Origin: Bradyrhizobium sp. ISRA430
Lineage (GTDB): Bacteria > Pseudomonadota > Alphaproteobacteria > Rhizobiales > Xanthobacteraceae
Assembly (NCBI RefSeq): GCF_029909975.1
Contig: NZ_CP094516.1
Location: 2,294,001 to 2,358,000 of the forward strand
DNA: 64,000 bases
Direction: 5' to 3'
Below are positions 1-7,831 of this stretch, piece by piece; position 1 is the stretch's first letter; every line of letters begins with the position of its first letter. The notes under the pieces were generated by a model. The model was not told the DNA's origin, made no database searches, and saw only the letters and a list, made by a program, of their open reading frames with translations. The position numbers and the translations under genes were made by a program.

Positions 1-2
1 GC

Positions 3-824
3 GAAGCGCCGAAGAAGTTCATCCAGGTCGACATCGAGCCGAAGGAGATGGACTCCAACGTCGAGATCGTCGCGCCCGCCGTCGGCGACATCGGCTCCGT
101 CGTCGCAGCGTTCAACCAGGCGATGGGTTCGAGCTGGACCGCACCGCCGGCCGAATGGACCAAGGCTGTTTCGACCAAGCGCGAAGAGAACGTCGCCAAG
201 ATGGCGCCGAAGCTCATGAACAACAAGTCGCCGATGGATTATCACGGTGCGCTCGGCGTGCTGAAGAACGTGATCAAGGAGTATCCCGAGGCGATCCTGG
301 TCAACGAGGGCGCCAACACGCTCGACCTCGCCCGCGGCGTCATCGACATGTACAAGCCGCGCAAGCGTCTCGATGTCGGTACCTGGGGCGTGATGGGCAT
401 CGGCATGGGCCAGGCGATCGCCGCTGCGCTCGAGACCGGCAACCCCGTGCTGGCCGTGGAAGGCGACAGCGCCTTCGGCTTCTCCGGCATGGAGGTCGAG
501 ACCATCTGCCGCTACAACCTGCCGATCTGCGTCGTCATCTTCAACAATGACGGCATCTATCGCGGCACCGACGTCAACAGCGCCAACTCCGATCCCGCGA
601 CCACCGTGTTCGTCAAGGGCGCGCGCTACGACAAGATGATGGAAGCCTTCGGCGGCGTCGGCGTGAACGCCACCTCGCCGGACGAATTGAAGCGTGCCGT
701 GAACGAGGCGATGAAGTCGGGCAAGCCAACGCTGATCAACGCAGTGATCGATCCGGCCGCAGGCTCGGAAAGCGGCCGCATCGGCAACCTCAATCCGCAG
801 AGCGTCCTGCAGAAGAAGAAGTGA
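3..824 (+). CDS. oxc: Oxalyl-CoA decarboxylase, C-terminal part (gene enters from upstream)
   Basis: The reading frame is open from base 3, so the true start lies before the window; 273 C-terminal residues are visible. The enzyme is a thiamine-diphosphate lyase that converts oxalyl-CoA to formyl-CoA and CO2 in the cytoplasm. The diphosphate-binding segment is visible, from GDSAFGFSGMEVET to VVIFNNDGIYRG, followed by the typical C-terminal tail rich in GR and NP residues. It lies 153 bp upstream of frc on the same strand. The pairing with a formyl-CoA transferase and nearby oxalate/formate-type carriers supports oxalyl-CoA over other ThDP-enzyme substrates. The promoter is outside the window. 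Confidence 0.95.
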   Translation, partial: EAPKKFIQVDIEPKEMDSNVEIVAPAVGDIGSVVAAFNQAMGSSWTAPPAEWTKAVSTKREENVAKMAPKLMNNKSPMDYHGALGVLKNVIKEYPEAILVNEGANTLDLARGVIDMYKPRKRLDVGTWGVMGIGMGQAIAAALETGNPVLAVEGDSAFGFSGMEVETICRYNLPICVVIFNNDGIYRGTDVNSANSDPATTVFVKGARYDKMMEAFGGVGVNATSPDELKRAVNEAMKSGKPTLINAVIDPAAGSESGRIGNLNPQSVLQKKK

Positions 825-836
825 ACACTCATCGGG

Positions 837-950
837 TCATTCCCCGCGCAGGCGGGGAATCCAGTAATCGCCGACCATCCTTGATGGCGAACACTGAGCC
901 CGACTGAACTTGCAGCGAATACTGGATGCCCGCCTTCGCGGGCATGACGG
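837..950. repeat. Palindromic intergenic element, family A
   Basis: The left arm (about 838-866) contains CCCCGCGCAGGCGGGG followed by AATCCAGTA. The right arm (about 920-950) contains TACTGGAT followed by GCCCGCCTTCGCGGGC and ATGACGG. The arms are mutually complementary in their outer parts and each also folds locally. A second copy with the same architecture is at 13029-13131. It separates oxc from frc and could form a processing or attenuation hairpin in the transcript; that role is inference. Confidence 0.8.
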
Positions 951-977
951 CAACAGATTGGAAAAGGAGCAGACACG

Positions 978-2255
978 ATGACAAAGGCGCTCACGGGCGT
1001 ACGCATTCTCGACTTCACCCACGTCCAGTCCGGACCAACCTGCACGCAGTTGCTGGCATGGTTCGGCGCGGACGTGATCAAGGTGGAGCGGCCGGGCGTC
1101 GGCGACATCACCCGCGGCCAGCTACAGGACATCCCGAACGTGGACAGCCTGTATTTCACCATGCTCAACCACAACAAGCGCTCGATCACGCTCGACACCA
1201 AGAACCCCAAGGGCAAGGAAGTCCTGACCGAGCTGATCAAGAAATGCGACGTGCTGGTCGAGAACTTCGGCCCCGGCGTGCTCGATCGCATGGGCTTCCC
1301 CTGGGAGAGGATTCAAGCGATCAACCCGAAGATGATCGTCGCTTCGATCAAGGGTTTCGGCCCCGGGCCGTACGAGGACTGCAAGGTCTATGAGAACGTC
1401 GCGCAGTGCACCGGCGGCGCCGCCTCGACCACCGGCTTCCGCGACGGCCTGCCGCTCGTCACCGGCGCGCAGATCGGCGATAGCGGCACCGGCCTGCATC
1501 TTGCGCTCGGCATCGTCACCGCGCTCTACCACCGCACCCATTCGGGCAAGGGCCAGCGCGTCACGGCTGCGATGCAGGACGGCGTGCTCAACCTCGCCCG
1601 CGTCAAGCTGCGCGACCAGCAGCGTCTCGCCCACGGCCCGCTTAAGGAATACAGCCAGTTCGGCGAAGGCATTCCGTTCGGCGACGCCGTGCCGCGCGCC
1701 GGCAACGACTCGGGTGGCGGTCAGCCCGGCCGTATTCTCAAGTGCAAGGGCTGGGAGACCGATCCCAACGCCTACATCTACTTCATCACCCAGGCCCCGG
1801 TCTGGGAGAAGATCTGCGACGTGATCGGCGAGCCGACTTGGAAGACCGATCCGAACTACGCCAAGCCGGCCGCGCGCCTGCCGCGGCTCAACGAAATCTT
1901 CGCCCGCATCGAACAGTGGACGATGACCAAGACCAAGTTCGAGGCGATGGAAATCCTCAACAAGGACGACATCCCCTGCGGCCCGATCCTGTCGATGAAG
2001 GAGATCGCGGAGGACCAGTCGCTGCGCAAGACCGGCACCGTGGTCGAGGTCGATCACCCCACCCGCGGCAAGTATCTCTCGGTCGGCAACCCGATCAAGC
2101 TGTCGGATAGCCCAAGCGACGTGCAGCGCTCCCCGCTGCTCGGCGAGCACACCGACGAGATCCTGCGCCAGGTGCTGGGCTTCTCGGATCACCAGGTCGC
2201 CGAGATCCACAAGTCCGGCGCGCTCGATCCGCCGCAGAAGCAGGCCGCCGAGTAA
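978..2255 (+). CDS. frc: Formyl-CoA:oxalate CoA-transferase
   Basis: A 425-aa class III CoA-transferase, full length for Frc. It moves CoA from formyl-CoA to oxalate, regenerating oxalyl-CoA for Oxc and releasing formate. The N-terminus ([31 protein letters not shown]) is characteristic, and the nucleophile Asp region lies near residue 168 in [15 protein letters not shown] good ribosome site (AAAGGAG) sits about 10 bases before the ATG. It follows oxc and ends just before a strong terminator at 2276, so oxc-frc is probably one transcription unit. Confidence 0.95.
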   Translation: MTKALTGVRILDFTHVQSGPTCTQLLAWFGADVIKVERPGVGDITRGQLQDIPNVDSLYFTMLNHNKRSITLDTKNPKGKEVLTELIKKCDVLVENFGPGVLDRMGFPWERIQAINPKMIVASIKGFGPGPYEDCKVYENVAQCTGGAASTTGFRDGLPLVTGAQIGDSGTGLHLALGIVTALYHRTHSGKGQRVTAAMQDGVLNLARVKLRDQQRLAHGPLKEYSQFGEGIPFGDAVPRAGNDSGGGQPGRILKCKGWETDPNAYIYFITQAPVWEKICDVIGEPTWKTDPNYAKPAARLPRLNEIFARIEQWTMTKTKFEAMEILNKDDIPCGPILSMKEIAEDQSLRKTGTVVEVDHPTRGKYLSVGNPIKLSDSPSDVQRSPLLGEHTDEILRQVLGFSDHQVAEIHKSGALDPPQKQAAE

Positions 2256-2275
2256 GCGGAAGCACTTCCGAGACG

Positions 2276-2305
2276 AAAGGGCCGCCTGTTCAGGCGGCCC
2301 TTTTT
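2276..2305 (+). terminator. Rho-independent terminator after frc
   Basis: GGGCCGCCTG (2279-2288) and CAGGCGGCCC (2291-2300) form a GC-rich stem; the loop opens to more than two bases in practice. It is flanked by AAA on the left and a run of five T on the right, 20 bases after the frc stop. Confidence 0.9.
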
Positions 2306-2406
2306 GCATGGGGAATCATCCGGCAAGCGGGTCGGATGGCGTGCCCGACATAGGCACAACAAGCGGCGAAGCAGACGCGCGCCCTCTCCCGCTCGCGGGC
2401 TCCCAC

Positions 2407-2502
2407 CAAAATTTGAAAAACAACCCCATGCAAAGTAGCTGTCAAGTGCCGGCGCCACCGTTTTCGATTTTACGAAGCCCTTTGACACGTCGGGCAAAAC
2501 AG
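2407..2502. repeat. Probable dispersed intergenic sequence, part of gene-free stretch 2306-2670
   Basis: The stretch 2306-2670 carries no convincing gene. Within it, 2407-2502 contains a run (AAAATTTGAAAAACAACCCC and then CCATGCAAAGTAGC, with a later GATTTTACGAAG and CGGGCAAAACA) that I remember as recurring in Bradyrhizobium intergenic regions, sometimes miscalled as short ORFs. Only one copy is present here, so the repeat status rests on memory. Confidence 0.4.
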
Positions 2503-2670
2503 TGGCACCAAGCTATCATGGCGCAATTCGGAAGACGTCCCCCGGGGCGCTAAGATCACGAGGGCCGAGTCGCATCTTGCGGCGGCAAGGCCTTGATGCT
2601 CATCTTCGGCGATCCTCTGGTTTTCGCTGGCACTGCTGCCGTCGAGTTGCAGAAGAGCATTGAGGTCAGC

Positions 2671-3360
2671 ATGTCATTGTTGGGCGAGGCAGCCGTCGCG
2701 ATGTGGTGGAGCGTTGGCGCCGAGCAACGCTCGGAGTTCGGCGACTGGCATTCGCATGAGCATTTTCCGGAGCGGATGAGCATTCCCGGCTTCCGGCGCG
2801 GATCGCGGTGGACCAGCACGGAGGACGCCGAGGGCTTCTTCGTGCTCTACGAGCTGGCGCAGTACGAAACCCTCACATCGCGCGGATATCTCGACCGGCT
2901 CAACGCGCCGACGCCCTGGTCGACCAAGATGATGCCGCATCATCTCGGCATGGTCCGCAGCCAGTGCCGGGTCGCGGCGAGTTTTGGTGGCGGCATCGCA
3001 ACCTTGCTCGCCACCATCAGGCTGTCGCCGGATACCGGACGCGAGGCGGACCTTCAGGCCGCACTCGCGGAGACGCTCCGCGCACTCGCACCGCAACCGG
3101 GATTGACCGGCGCCCACCTGCTCTTGACCGACACCCCCAGCACGAGCGCGCCCACAACCGAGCAGCAGATCCGGGGCGCCGACGGCGCGGCCGACTGGAT
3201 CGCCCTGCTGTCCGGCTACGATTCCGCGGTGGTCGAGAGCGTGTTGACCAACCAGCTTTCGCCGGCAGTGCTTGGCGCTGCGGGCGCGCGGGACAACCCG
3301 ACGATCGGCCGCTACAGGCTTGCGTTCACGATGACGCCGCAGGATGTGACGGCGATTTAG
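2671..3360 (+). CDS. Conserved hypothetical protein, 229 aa
   Basis: Function not recognised with certainty. The ATG at 2671 is chosen because GAGGT lies just upstream; a longer TTG-initiated version from 2593 would add 26 residues of unlike composition. The sequence DWHSHEHFPERMSIPGF near residues 26-42, followed by GSRW, resembles small dimeric ferredoxin-fold proteins of the EthD/DUF4286 type, and a second weaker half follows from about residue 110. No signal peptide or membrane segment is seen. It stands alone between frc and an SRPBCC gene and is preceded by a terminator, so it is probably transcribed separately from oxc-frc. Confidence 0.65.
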   Translation: MSLLGEAAVAMWWSVGAEQRSEFGDWHSHEHFPERMSIPGFRRGSRWTSTEDAEGFFVLYELAQYETLTSRGYLDRLNAPTPWSTKMMPHHLGMVRSQCRVAASFGGGIATLLATIRLSPDTGREADLQAALAETLRALAPQPGLTGAHLLLTDTPSTSAPTTEQQIRGADGAADWIALLSGYDSAVVESVLTNQLSPAVLGAAGARDNPTIGRYRLAFTMTPQDVTAI

Positions 3361-3515
3361 CCGCTCCGGCCACAGCATCGGCAACGGCGCTCCACACAAA
3401 AGCCAACAAGAAAATCCGCGATGTCGTGTCGGACCGGCAACGTCTCGTTCGTCCTCGGGGCATGAATGGGCGATCATCGTCAACGCCGCGCCCATCAATG
3501 AAAGGATGAACGAGC

Positions 3516-3959
3516 ATGCCCAGCACCGTACGCCTGCACCGCGTCTTGGCGACCAGCCCGGAGAAAGTCTATCGCGCCTTCCTCGAGGCGGACGCGCTGG
3601 CGAAATGGCTTCCGCCCAATGGCTTTGCCTGCACGGTCCATCACCTCGAGCCCAGGGTCGGCGGCACCTTCAGAATGTCGTTCCGGAACTTCACGACGGG
3701 CAACAGCCACGCGTTTGGCGGCGAATATGTCGAGCTCGTTCCGGGTGAACGGCTGCGCTATACCGACAAATTCGAGGACCCCAATCTGCCCGGCGAAATT
3801 CAGGTGACCGTGACGCTGAAGAAAGTCTCTGTCGGCACCGAGCTGGACGTTACGCAGGCGGGCATCCCGGACGTCATCCCGCCCGAGGCTTGCTATCTCG
3901 GCTGGCAGGAGTCGCTGCGGAATCTCGCAAGGCTCGTCGAGCCCGAGATCAAGCAGTAA
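3516..3959 (+). CDS. SRPBCC/AHSA1-domain protein
   Basis: A 147-aa single-domain START-like (AHSA1) protein. The N-terminal VLATSPEKVYRAFLEADALAKWLPP is the family hallmark (helix plus KW-P), followed by the EPRVGGTFRM strand and a GEYVELVPGERLRYT segment, and it ends in the C-terminal amphipathic helix with GWQESLRNLARLVE. Such proteins bind hydrophobic ligands in a helix-grip cavity; the ligand cannot be told from sequence. A GAAAGGATG ribosome site precedes the start. No operon partner is evident. Confidence 0.85.
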   Translation: MPSTVRLHRVLATSPEKVYRAFLEADALAKWLPPNGFACTVHHLEPRVGGTFRMSFRNFTTGNSHAFGGEYVELVPGERLRYTDKFEDPNLPGEIQVTVTLKKVSVGTELDVTQAGIPDVIPPEACYLGWQESLRNLARLVEPEIKQ

Positions 3960-4007
3960 CAAGAGCGCCGGATCAGCGGGCCATGCAGCCGCTTCAAAGA
4001 GCTCGGT

Positions 4008-4141
4008 GTCGTCCCCGCCCAGGCGGGGACCCATAACCCCGGGCAATCGTTGTGGCGCGGGATATGGGCCACCGATCTTCGCCAAACACGATCCTGGGGT
4101 TATGGGTCCCGGGCTCGCGCTATGCGCGCCCCGGGACGACG
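4008..4141. repeat. Palindromic intergenic element, family B
   Basis: TGTCGTCCCCGCCCAGGCGG and GACCCATAACCCCGGG on the left are answered by GGGGTTATGGGTC and CGCCCCGGGACGACGA on the right, giving a long imperfect hairpin of about 134 bases between two convergent genes. It could act as a bidirectional terminator, although it lacks T-runs. Confidence 0.75.
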
Positions 4142-4208
4142 ATGTTCTCTATCAAATGCGGAAGCCCTGCTCTGCTTGGCATCCGTCGGCAGCCCGCCTG
4201 ACCGTGGG

Positions 4209-5540
4209 CTACGCGCCCGCCCTCGCCTTGAGTCCACCGGCCGCGGTCCAGCGGTCCGGGTCGGGACTGTGTCCGATCAGGGCGAGGCCGTAGGCGATCG
4301 ACTCGAACTGGTCTCCCGACATCAGCCGTTCGTTGCCGAACCGGTCGGCGAACAGCCGCCGGACGGCGGGCACGAAGGAGGTCCCGCCGGTCAAAAACAC
4401 CTTTTCCACCTCGCGCGCGGTGATGCCGGCCTCGCCCAGCACCTTGTCGATGGTGGCCCCTAGCCGGGCGATATCGTCGGCGATCCAGGCTTCGAAGTTT
4501 TTCCGCGTGATGGCTGCGCCAATCTCGACCCCGCCGCCCTTGAAGCGGAAGTCCACCTGATCCCGGGCCGACAGCGCGACCTTGGCATCGGACACTGCGC
4601 GGTACAGCGAAAAGCCGAGGTCGAGGTCGACGATGGTGATGAAGTCGTGGAGCGGAGCCGGCTTCAGCGCGGTGCGTGCAAGCTCCCGCAGTTCGCGCAA
4701 CTCGCCGCTGCTCTTCATCATCGCGAGTTGATGCCAGCGCGCGAGGTTCGTGTAGTAGCTGTTGGGGAGCGGCAGCACCTTGTCGAAGGAGCGGAAGCTC
4801 GAGCCTTTTCCCAGCCGCGGCGAGACGACGTGGTCGACGATGCGATAGTCGAACGTGTCGCCCGCGATGCCGATGCCGGCATGGCCGAGCGGCTCGGCGC
4901 GCAAGCTGCCGCCTGCGCGCGAGAAACGCATCACCGAGAAATCGCTGGTGCCGCCGCCGAAATCGGCAACCAAGACGGTGGCATCGCGCTCCAGCCGGCG
5001 GGCGAACGAGAACGCGGCGCCCACGGGCTCATAGACATAGCGCGCGTGGCCGGCGCCCAGGCGTTCGAATGCGGCCCGATAGCGCTGCATCGCCAGCGCC
5101 TCGTCGGGATTGCCACCGGCGAAACGCACGGGGCGGCCGACCACGATGTTTGCCGCATCGAAGCCGAACCTGTCTCCACCATGGCGCGCCAGCGTTCGCA
5201 GAAACGCCGCGAGAATGTCCTCGAAGCGGTAGCGCTGCCGGAACACCTGGGTGGAATTGAAGCTGCTACTTGCAGCGAAGGTCTTGAACGACTGGAGGAA
5301 GCGGTAGACGTGGCGTCCTTCGAGAAACTGCTCGATCGCCCACGGGCCGCCTTCGGCCAGGGCTCCACTTCCCGGCCGGTCCTCCCAGAAGCACAGGGCC
5401 GACACGTAGACGCTGTGCCGTTGTCCGCCATGATCGAAGCGAATGGCTTCGACCCGGCGGTCGTCCGACGCGAGCGCGACGACCGTATTGCTGGTCCCAA
5501 AATCAATGCCGATCGAGACGGCGGACGAGGCGCTCGACAT
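4209..5540 (-). CDS. Hsp70-family ATPase, YegD-like
   Basis: 443 aa from the ATG at 5540. The frame extends 51 codons further upstream, but the family N-terminus (GIDFGTSNTVVALA, phosphate-1 loop, residues 11-24) places the start here. Phosphate-2 is visible as VADFGGGTSDFSVM and the adenosine loop as LTGGTSFVPAVRRLF. The length covers the actin-like nucleotide-binding domain only, with no C-terminal peptide-binding domain, as in E. coli YegD. No DnaJ or GrpE gene is adjacent. Client and physiological role are unknown. Confidence 0.9.
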   Translation of the reverse strand: MSSASSAVSIGIDFGTSNTVVALASDDRRVEAIRFDHGGQRHSVYVSALCFWEDRPGSGALAEGGPWAIEQFLEGRHVYRFLQSFKTFAASSSFNSTQVFRQRYRFEDILAAFLRTLARHGGDRFGFDAANIVVGRPVRFAGGNPDEALAMQRYRAAFERLGAGHARYVYEPVGAAFSFARRLERDATVLVADFGGGTSDFSVMRFSRAGGSLRAEPLGHAGIGIAGDTFDYRIVDHVVSPRLGKGSSFRSFDKVLPLPNSYYTNLARWHQLAMMKSSGELRELRELARTALKPAPLHDFITIVDLDLGFSLYRAVSDAKVALSARDQVDFRFKGGGVEIGAAITRKNFEAWIADDIARLGATIDKVLGEAGITAREVEKVFLTGGTSFVPAVRRLFADRFGNERLMSGDQFESIAYGLALIGHSPDPDRWTAAGGLKARAGA

Positions 5541-5834
5541 GAACCACTCTGACAGATGCTTGGAAAAAGGGGGCAGACCACTAGCGGCTTTGGATTGCCC
5601 TGCCAAGACCCCGGTCCAGTGTGGCCCCGTCGGAATTCGCCGCCGCGGTGGCGCCGGGTCCGCCTCAGGCGGAACAGTGCGCCCCACCTCCACGTCTTGC
5701 TGCGACCGGGGAAGGCATTCACCTCGCGGCTTTCTCGTAATTTTAAACCCGGAATGGCCCCTTTAACGGACCATTATGCTGCAATGCGGTAGATCGCATG
5801 CTGCTATGCAATGGCGTGCATGGACTCTGGCATC
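5541..5834. other. Gene-free stretch between the divergent Hsp70 gene and the 45-aa peptide gene
   Basis: No credible coding sequence. There is a short GC-rich palindrome (TCCGCCTCAGGCGGA, near 5660-5674) and, near 5775-5820, several short repeats of ATGC-type words (CTGCAATGC, GCATGCTGCTATGCAATG). This is the expected place for the promoters of both flanking genes, but no clear -35/-10 pair was recognised. Confidence 0.5.
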
Positions 5835-5844
5835 TGGTATACAT
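5835..5844. promoter_or_regulatory. GTATAC operator-like site upstream of the 45-aa peptide gene
   Basis: TGGTATACAT, preceded by CTCTGGCATC and followed by AGATTG. The arrangement TGGCAT, then GTATAC, then an A/G-rich tail matches the sites at 6217 and 9291. It lies 57 bases before the start of the 45-aa ORF. It resembles operators of FadR-subfamily GntR regulators such as UxuR (TTGGTATACCAA). Confidence 0.5.
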
Positions 5845-5900
5845 AGATTGCCCTTCGAAATGAGACAGCAATACCGACCGTCTCGAGAAAGGGAACTCCG

Positions 5901-6038
5901 ATGTCCAAGACCGCTTCCGTTGCGCTCCAGCCTACCTCTTCGCTGCTCGCCCGCCTGATCGCCACCTTCGATCGCCTCCTGATGGCCAGCGCCGAGATCT
6001 CCAACCGCAACGGCGACCAGCCCCGCTTCGGCCTGTAA
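5901..6038 (+). CDS. 45-aa conserved-looking small protein
   Basis: Function unknown. ATG with GGGAAC upstream; 45 codons ending in TAA. The peptide begins MSKTASVALQPTSSLLARL and has a central amphipathic helix (LLARLIATFDRLLMASAEI) and a polar tail ending NRNGDQPRFGL. No signal peptide or cysteine. It is followed 70 bases later by a hairpin at 6109, so it forms its own short transcript. The upstream operator-like site shared with the transporter genes suggests coregulation with oxalate uptake. Coding status is inferred from the ribosome site, third-position GC bias and context. Confidence 0.6.
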   Translation: MSKTASVALQPTSSLLARLIATFDRLLMASAEISNRNGDQPRFGL

Positions 6039-6108
6039 GCATTCGCCTTTCCCGCATTGCGATAAGGCGGCGCGGGTTTCAAAACCGTCGATATGCTACT
6101 TTTGATGA

Positions 6109-6131
6109 ATGGCCCCGCACGACGGGGCCAT
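6109..6131 (+). terminator. Hairpin terminator after the 45-aa gene
   Basis: ATGGCCCCG (6109-6117) and CGGGGCCAT (6123-6131) form a perfect 9-bp stem with a 5-base loop, followed by a weakly T-rich CTCTATTTG. Consistent with a terminator, although the T-run is poor. Confidence 0.65.
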
Positions 6132-6208
6132 CTCTATTTGTGCTGTCCCGAGTCACAACCGCAGCCGGGAAGGCCTGCGGCATTTGCGCACGGTGACCGG
6201 ACCGGCGC

Positions 6209-6238
6209 TTGAACCCTTGGCATAATGAATACAAGAAT
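6209..6238 (+). promoter_or_regulatory. Promoter with embedded operator, first MFS gene
   Basis: TTGAAC (6209-6214) and AAGAAT (6233-6238) are spaced 18 bases and could be -35 and -10. Between them lies TTGGCATAATGAATACAA (6217-6234), which matches 16 of 18 positions of the box upstream of the CBS gene (9291-9308). An operator in the promoter spacer would suit a repressor. Confidence 0.55.
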
Positions 6239-6284
6239 GCCGTCCCAGCGCTCGCAAGAAATTAGAGGCGCCTCGGGAGGTTTT

Positions 6285-7571
6285 ATGACGGACATGGTGC
6301 AGGCAACGGCCCCCACGGCCGGACGCGTAAGCGACACCTATCGCTGGGCTCAGTTGGCAATCGGCGTCGCGGCGATGGTGATGATCGCCAACTATCAATA
6401 CGGCTGGACGTTCTTCGTCCCCGACATCCAGAAAACTTTCGGTTGGGATCGTGCCTCGATCCAGTGGGCCTTCACGCTGTTCGTTCTGTTCGAGACCTGG
6501 CTCGTGCCGGTCGAAGGATGGTTCGTCGACAAATACGGCCCGCGCATCGTCGTGCTGGTCGGCGGCGTGCTCTGCGCGCTCGGCTGGGTGATCAACGCCA
6601 AGGCCACCTCGCTCAACGGCTACTATCTCGGCATGATCATCGCGGGCATCGGCGCCGGCGGCGTCTATGGCACCTGCGTCGGCAACGCGCTGAAATGGTT
6701 TCCCGACAAGCGCGGTCTTGCCGCCGGCATCACGGCCGCGGGCTTCGGTGCGGGCTCCGCACTCACCGTTGCGCCGATCCAGGCCATGATCAAGGATAGC
6801 GGCTTCCAGTCCACCTTCCTGTTTTTCGGTCTCGGCCAGGGCATCATCGTCTGCATCCTCGCCTTCTTCCTGATTGCGCCAAAGGCAGGACAAACGCCGG
6901 CCGCCGTGCAGAACGCTACGCTGCAGCAGACCCGGCGCAACTACCAGCCGACCGAAGTGCTGCGTCAGCCGATCTTCTGGCTGATGTACTTCATGTTCGT
7001 GATCGTCGGCGCCGGCGGCTTGATGGTGACGGCGAACCTGAAGCCGATCGCGGTCGACTGGAAGGTCGACGCCGTTCCGGTCACGCTGATCGGCATGACC
7101 ATGACGGCGGTGACGTTCGCGGCGACGATCGACCGCGTGCTCAACGGCCTGACGCGTCCGTTCTTCGGCTGGATCTCCGACATGATCGGTCGCGAGAATA
7201 CGATGTTTCTCGCCTTCGGCATGGAGGGTATCGGCATCTACGCGCTGTATTTGCTCGGGCACGATCCAGTATGGTTCGTGATCCTTTCGGGCTTCGTGTT
7301 CTTCGCCTGGGGTGAGATCTACTCGCTGTTCCCCTCGACCTGCACCGACACGTTCGGCGCGAAGTTCGCCACGACCAATGCCGGCCTGCTCTACACCGCA
7401 AAAGGCACCGCCGCGCTACTGGTGCCGATCGCGAACCTGATGCAGCAGACCTCGGGCCATTGGGACAACGTGTTCATCATCGCGGCTGGCGCCAACATCC
7501 TGGCTTCGCTGCTCGCGATCCTGGTGCTGAAACCCTGGCGCAAGACGGTGGTCGCGCGATCGACCGTCTGA
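6285..7571 (+). CDS. MFS transporter, oxalate:formate antiporter (OFA) family, copy 1
   Basis: 428 aa with about 12 membrane segments. The start at 6285 follows GGGAGGTTTT; an upstream ATG at 6225 lies inside the promoter box and is rejected. OFA hallmarks are NYQYGWTFFVPDIQ in helix 1, TWLVPVEGWFVDKYGPR in the loop 2-3 region, GTCVGNALKWFPDKRGLAAG in helices 4-5, and GEIYSLFPSTCTDTFG in the C-terminal half. In OxlT-type carriers an inner-membrane exchange of oxalate for formate drives uptake. Placement beside oxc-frc supports oxalate or a related dicarboxylate. It is closely similar to the next gene. Confidence 0.9.
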   Translation: MTDMVQATAPTAGRVSDTYRWAQLAIGVAAMVMIANYQYGWTFFVPDIQKTFGWDRASIQWAFTLFVLFETWLVPVEGWFVDKYGPRIVVLVGGVLCALGWVINAKATSLNGYYLGMIIAGIGAGGVYGTCVGNALKWFPDKRGLAAGITAAGFGAGSALTVAPIQAMIKDSGFQSTFLFFGLGQGIIVCILAFFLIAPKAGQTPAAVQNATLQQTRRNYQPTEVLRQPIFWLMYFMFVIVGAGGLMVTANLKPIAVDWKVDAVPVTLIGMTMTAVTFAATIDRVLNGLTRPFFGWISDMIGRENTMFLAFGMEGIGIYALYLLGHDPVWFVILSGFVFFAWGEIYSLFPSTCTDTFGAKFATTNAGLLYTAKGTAALLVPIANLMQQTSGHWDNVFIIAAGANILASLLAILVLKPWRKTVVARSTV

Positions 7572-7599
7572 TACGCCTTCAAAGAAGCTTCGCTCGACG

Positions 7600-7630
7600 C
7601 GCCCGGCCCTTGTGGCCGGGCGTTTTCGTT
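7600..7630 (+). terminator. Rho-independent terminator after MFS copy 1
   Basis: CGCCCGGCC (7600-7608) pairs with GGCCGGGCG (7614-7622) around a 5-base loop, followed by TTTTCGTTTT. Confidence 0.9.
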
Positions 7631-7720
7631 TTGGCCGAAGATCATCCAATTCCGCAAAACCGAAGGGAACCGCGCATTTTCCTGCCCCCTGGAGCAAGTT
7701 AGGACTTGCATTCTGGGATA

Positions 7721-7730
7721 TGGTATACCA
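7721..7730. promoter_or_regulatory. Perfect TGGTATACCA palindrome upstream of MFS copy 2
   Basis: A perfect 10-bp palindrome lying 102 bases before the start of the second transporter gene, preceded by TTGCATTCTGGGATA. It shares the GTATAC core with the sites at 5835 and 9301 and the ATAC half with 6229. The long leader between it and the start codon is unusual compared with the other two promoters. Confidence 0.55.
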
Positions 7731-7831
7731 AGGTGCGCGCCGCGCTTGCGACGATAAGCCACAACATTTGCGACATCAGGTCATCTTGGCAACCTGGTTC
7801 GCCACCAGACAGGCGCATTGGGAGGTTGTTG

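Noticed and set aside
837..950. Palindromic repeats considered as a CRISPR array
   Set aside because: Single elements with self-complementary arms, no regularly spaced identical repeats and no cas genes.
1122..2309. A 395-codon open frame antisense to frc
   Set aside because: Same GC artefact; no ribosome site and composition typical of shadow frames.
2308..2553. 81-codon forward frame after frc
   Set aside because: It begins at the terminator, has no ribosome site and overlaps a probable intergenic element.
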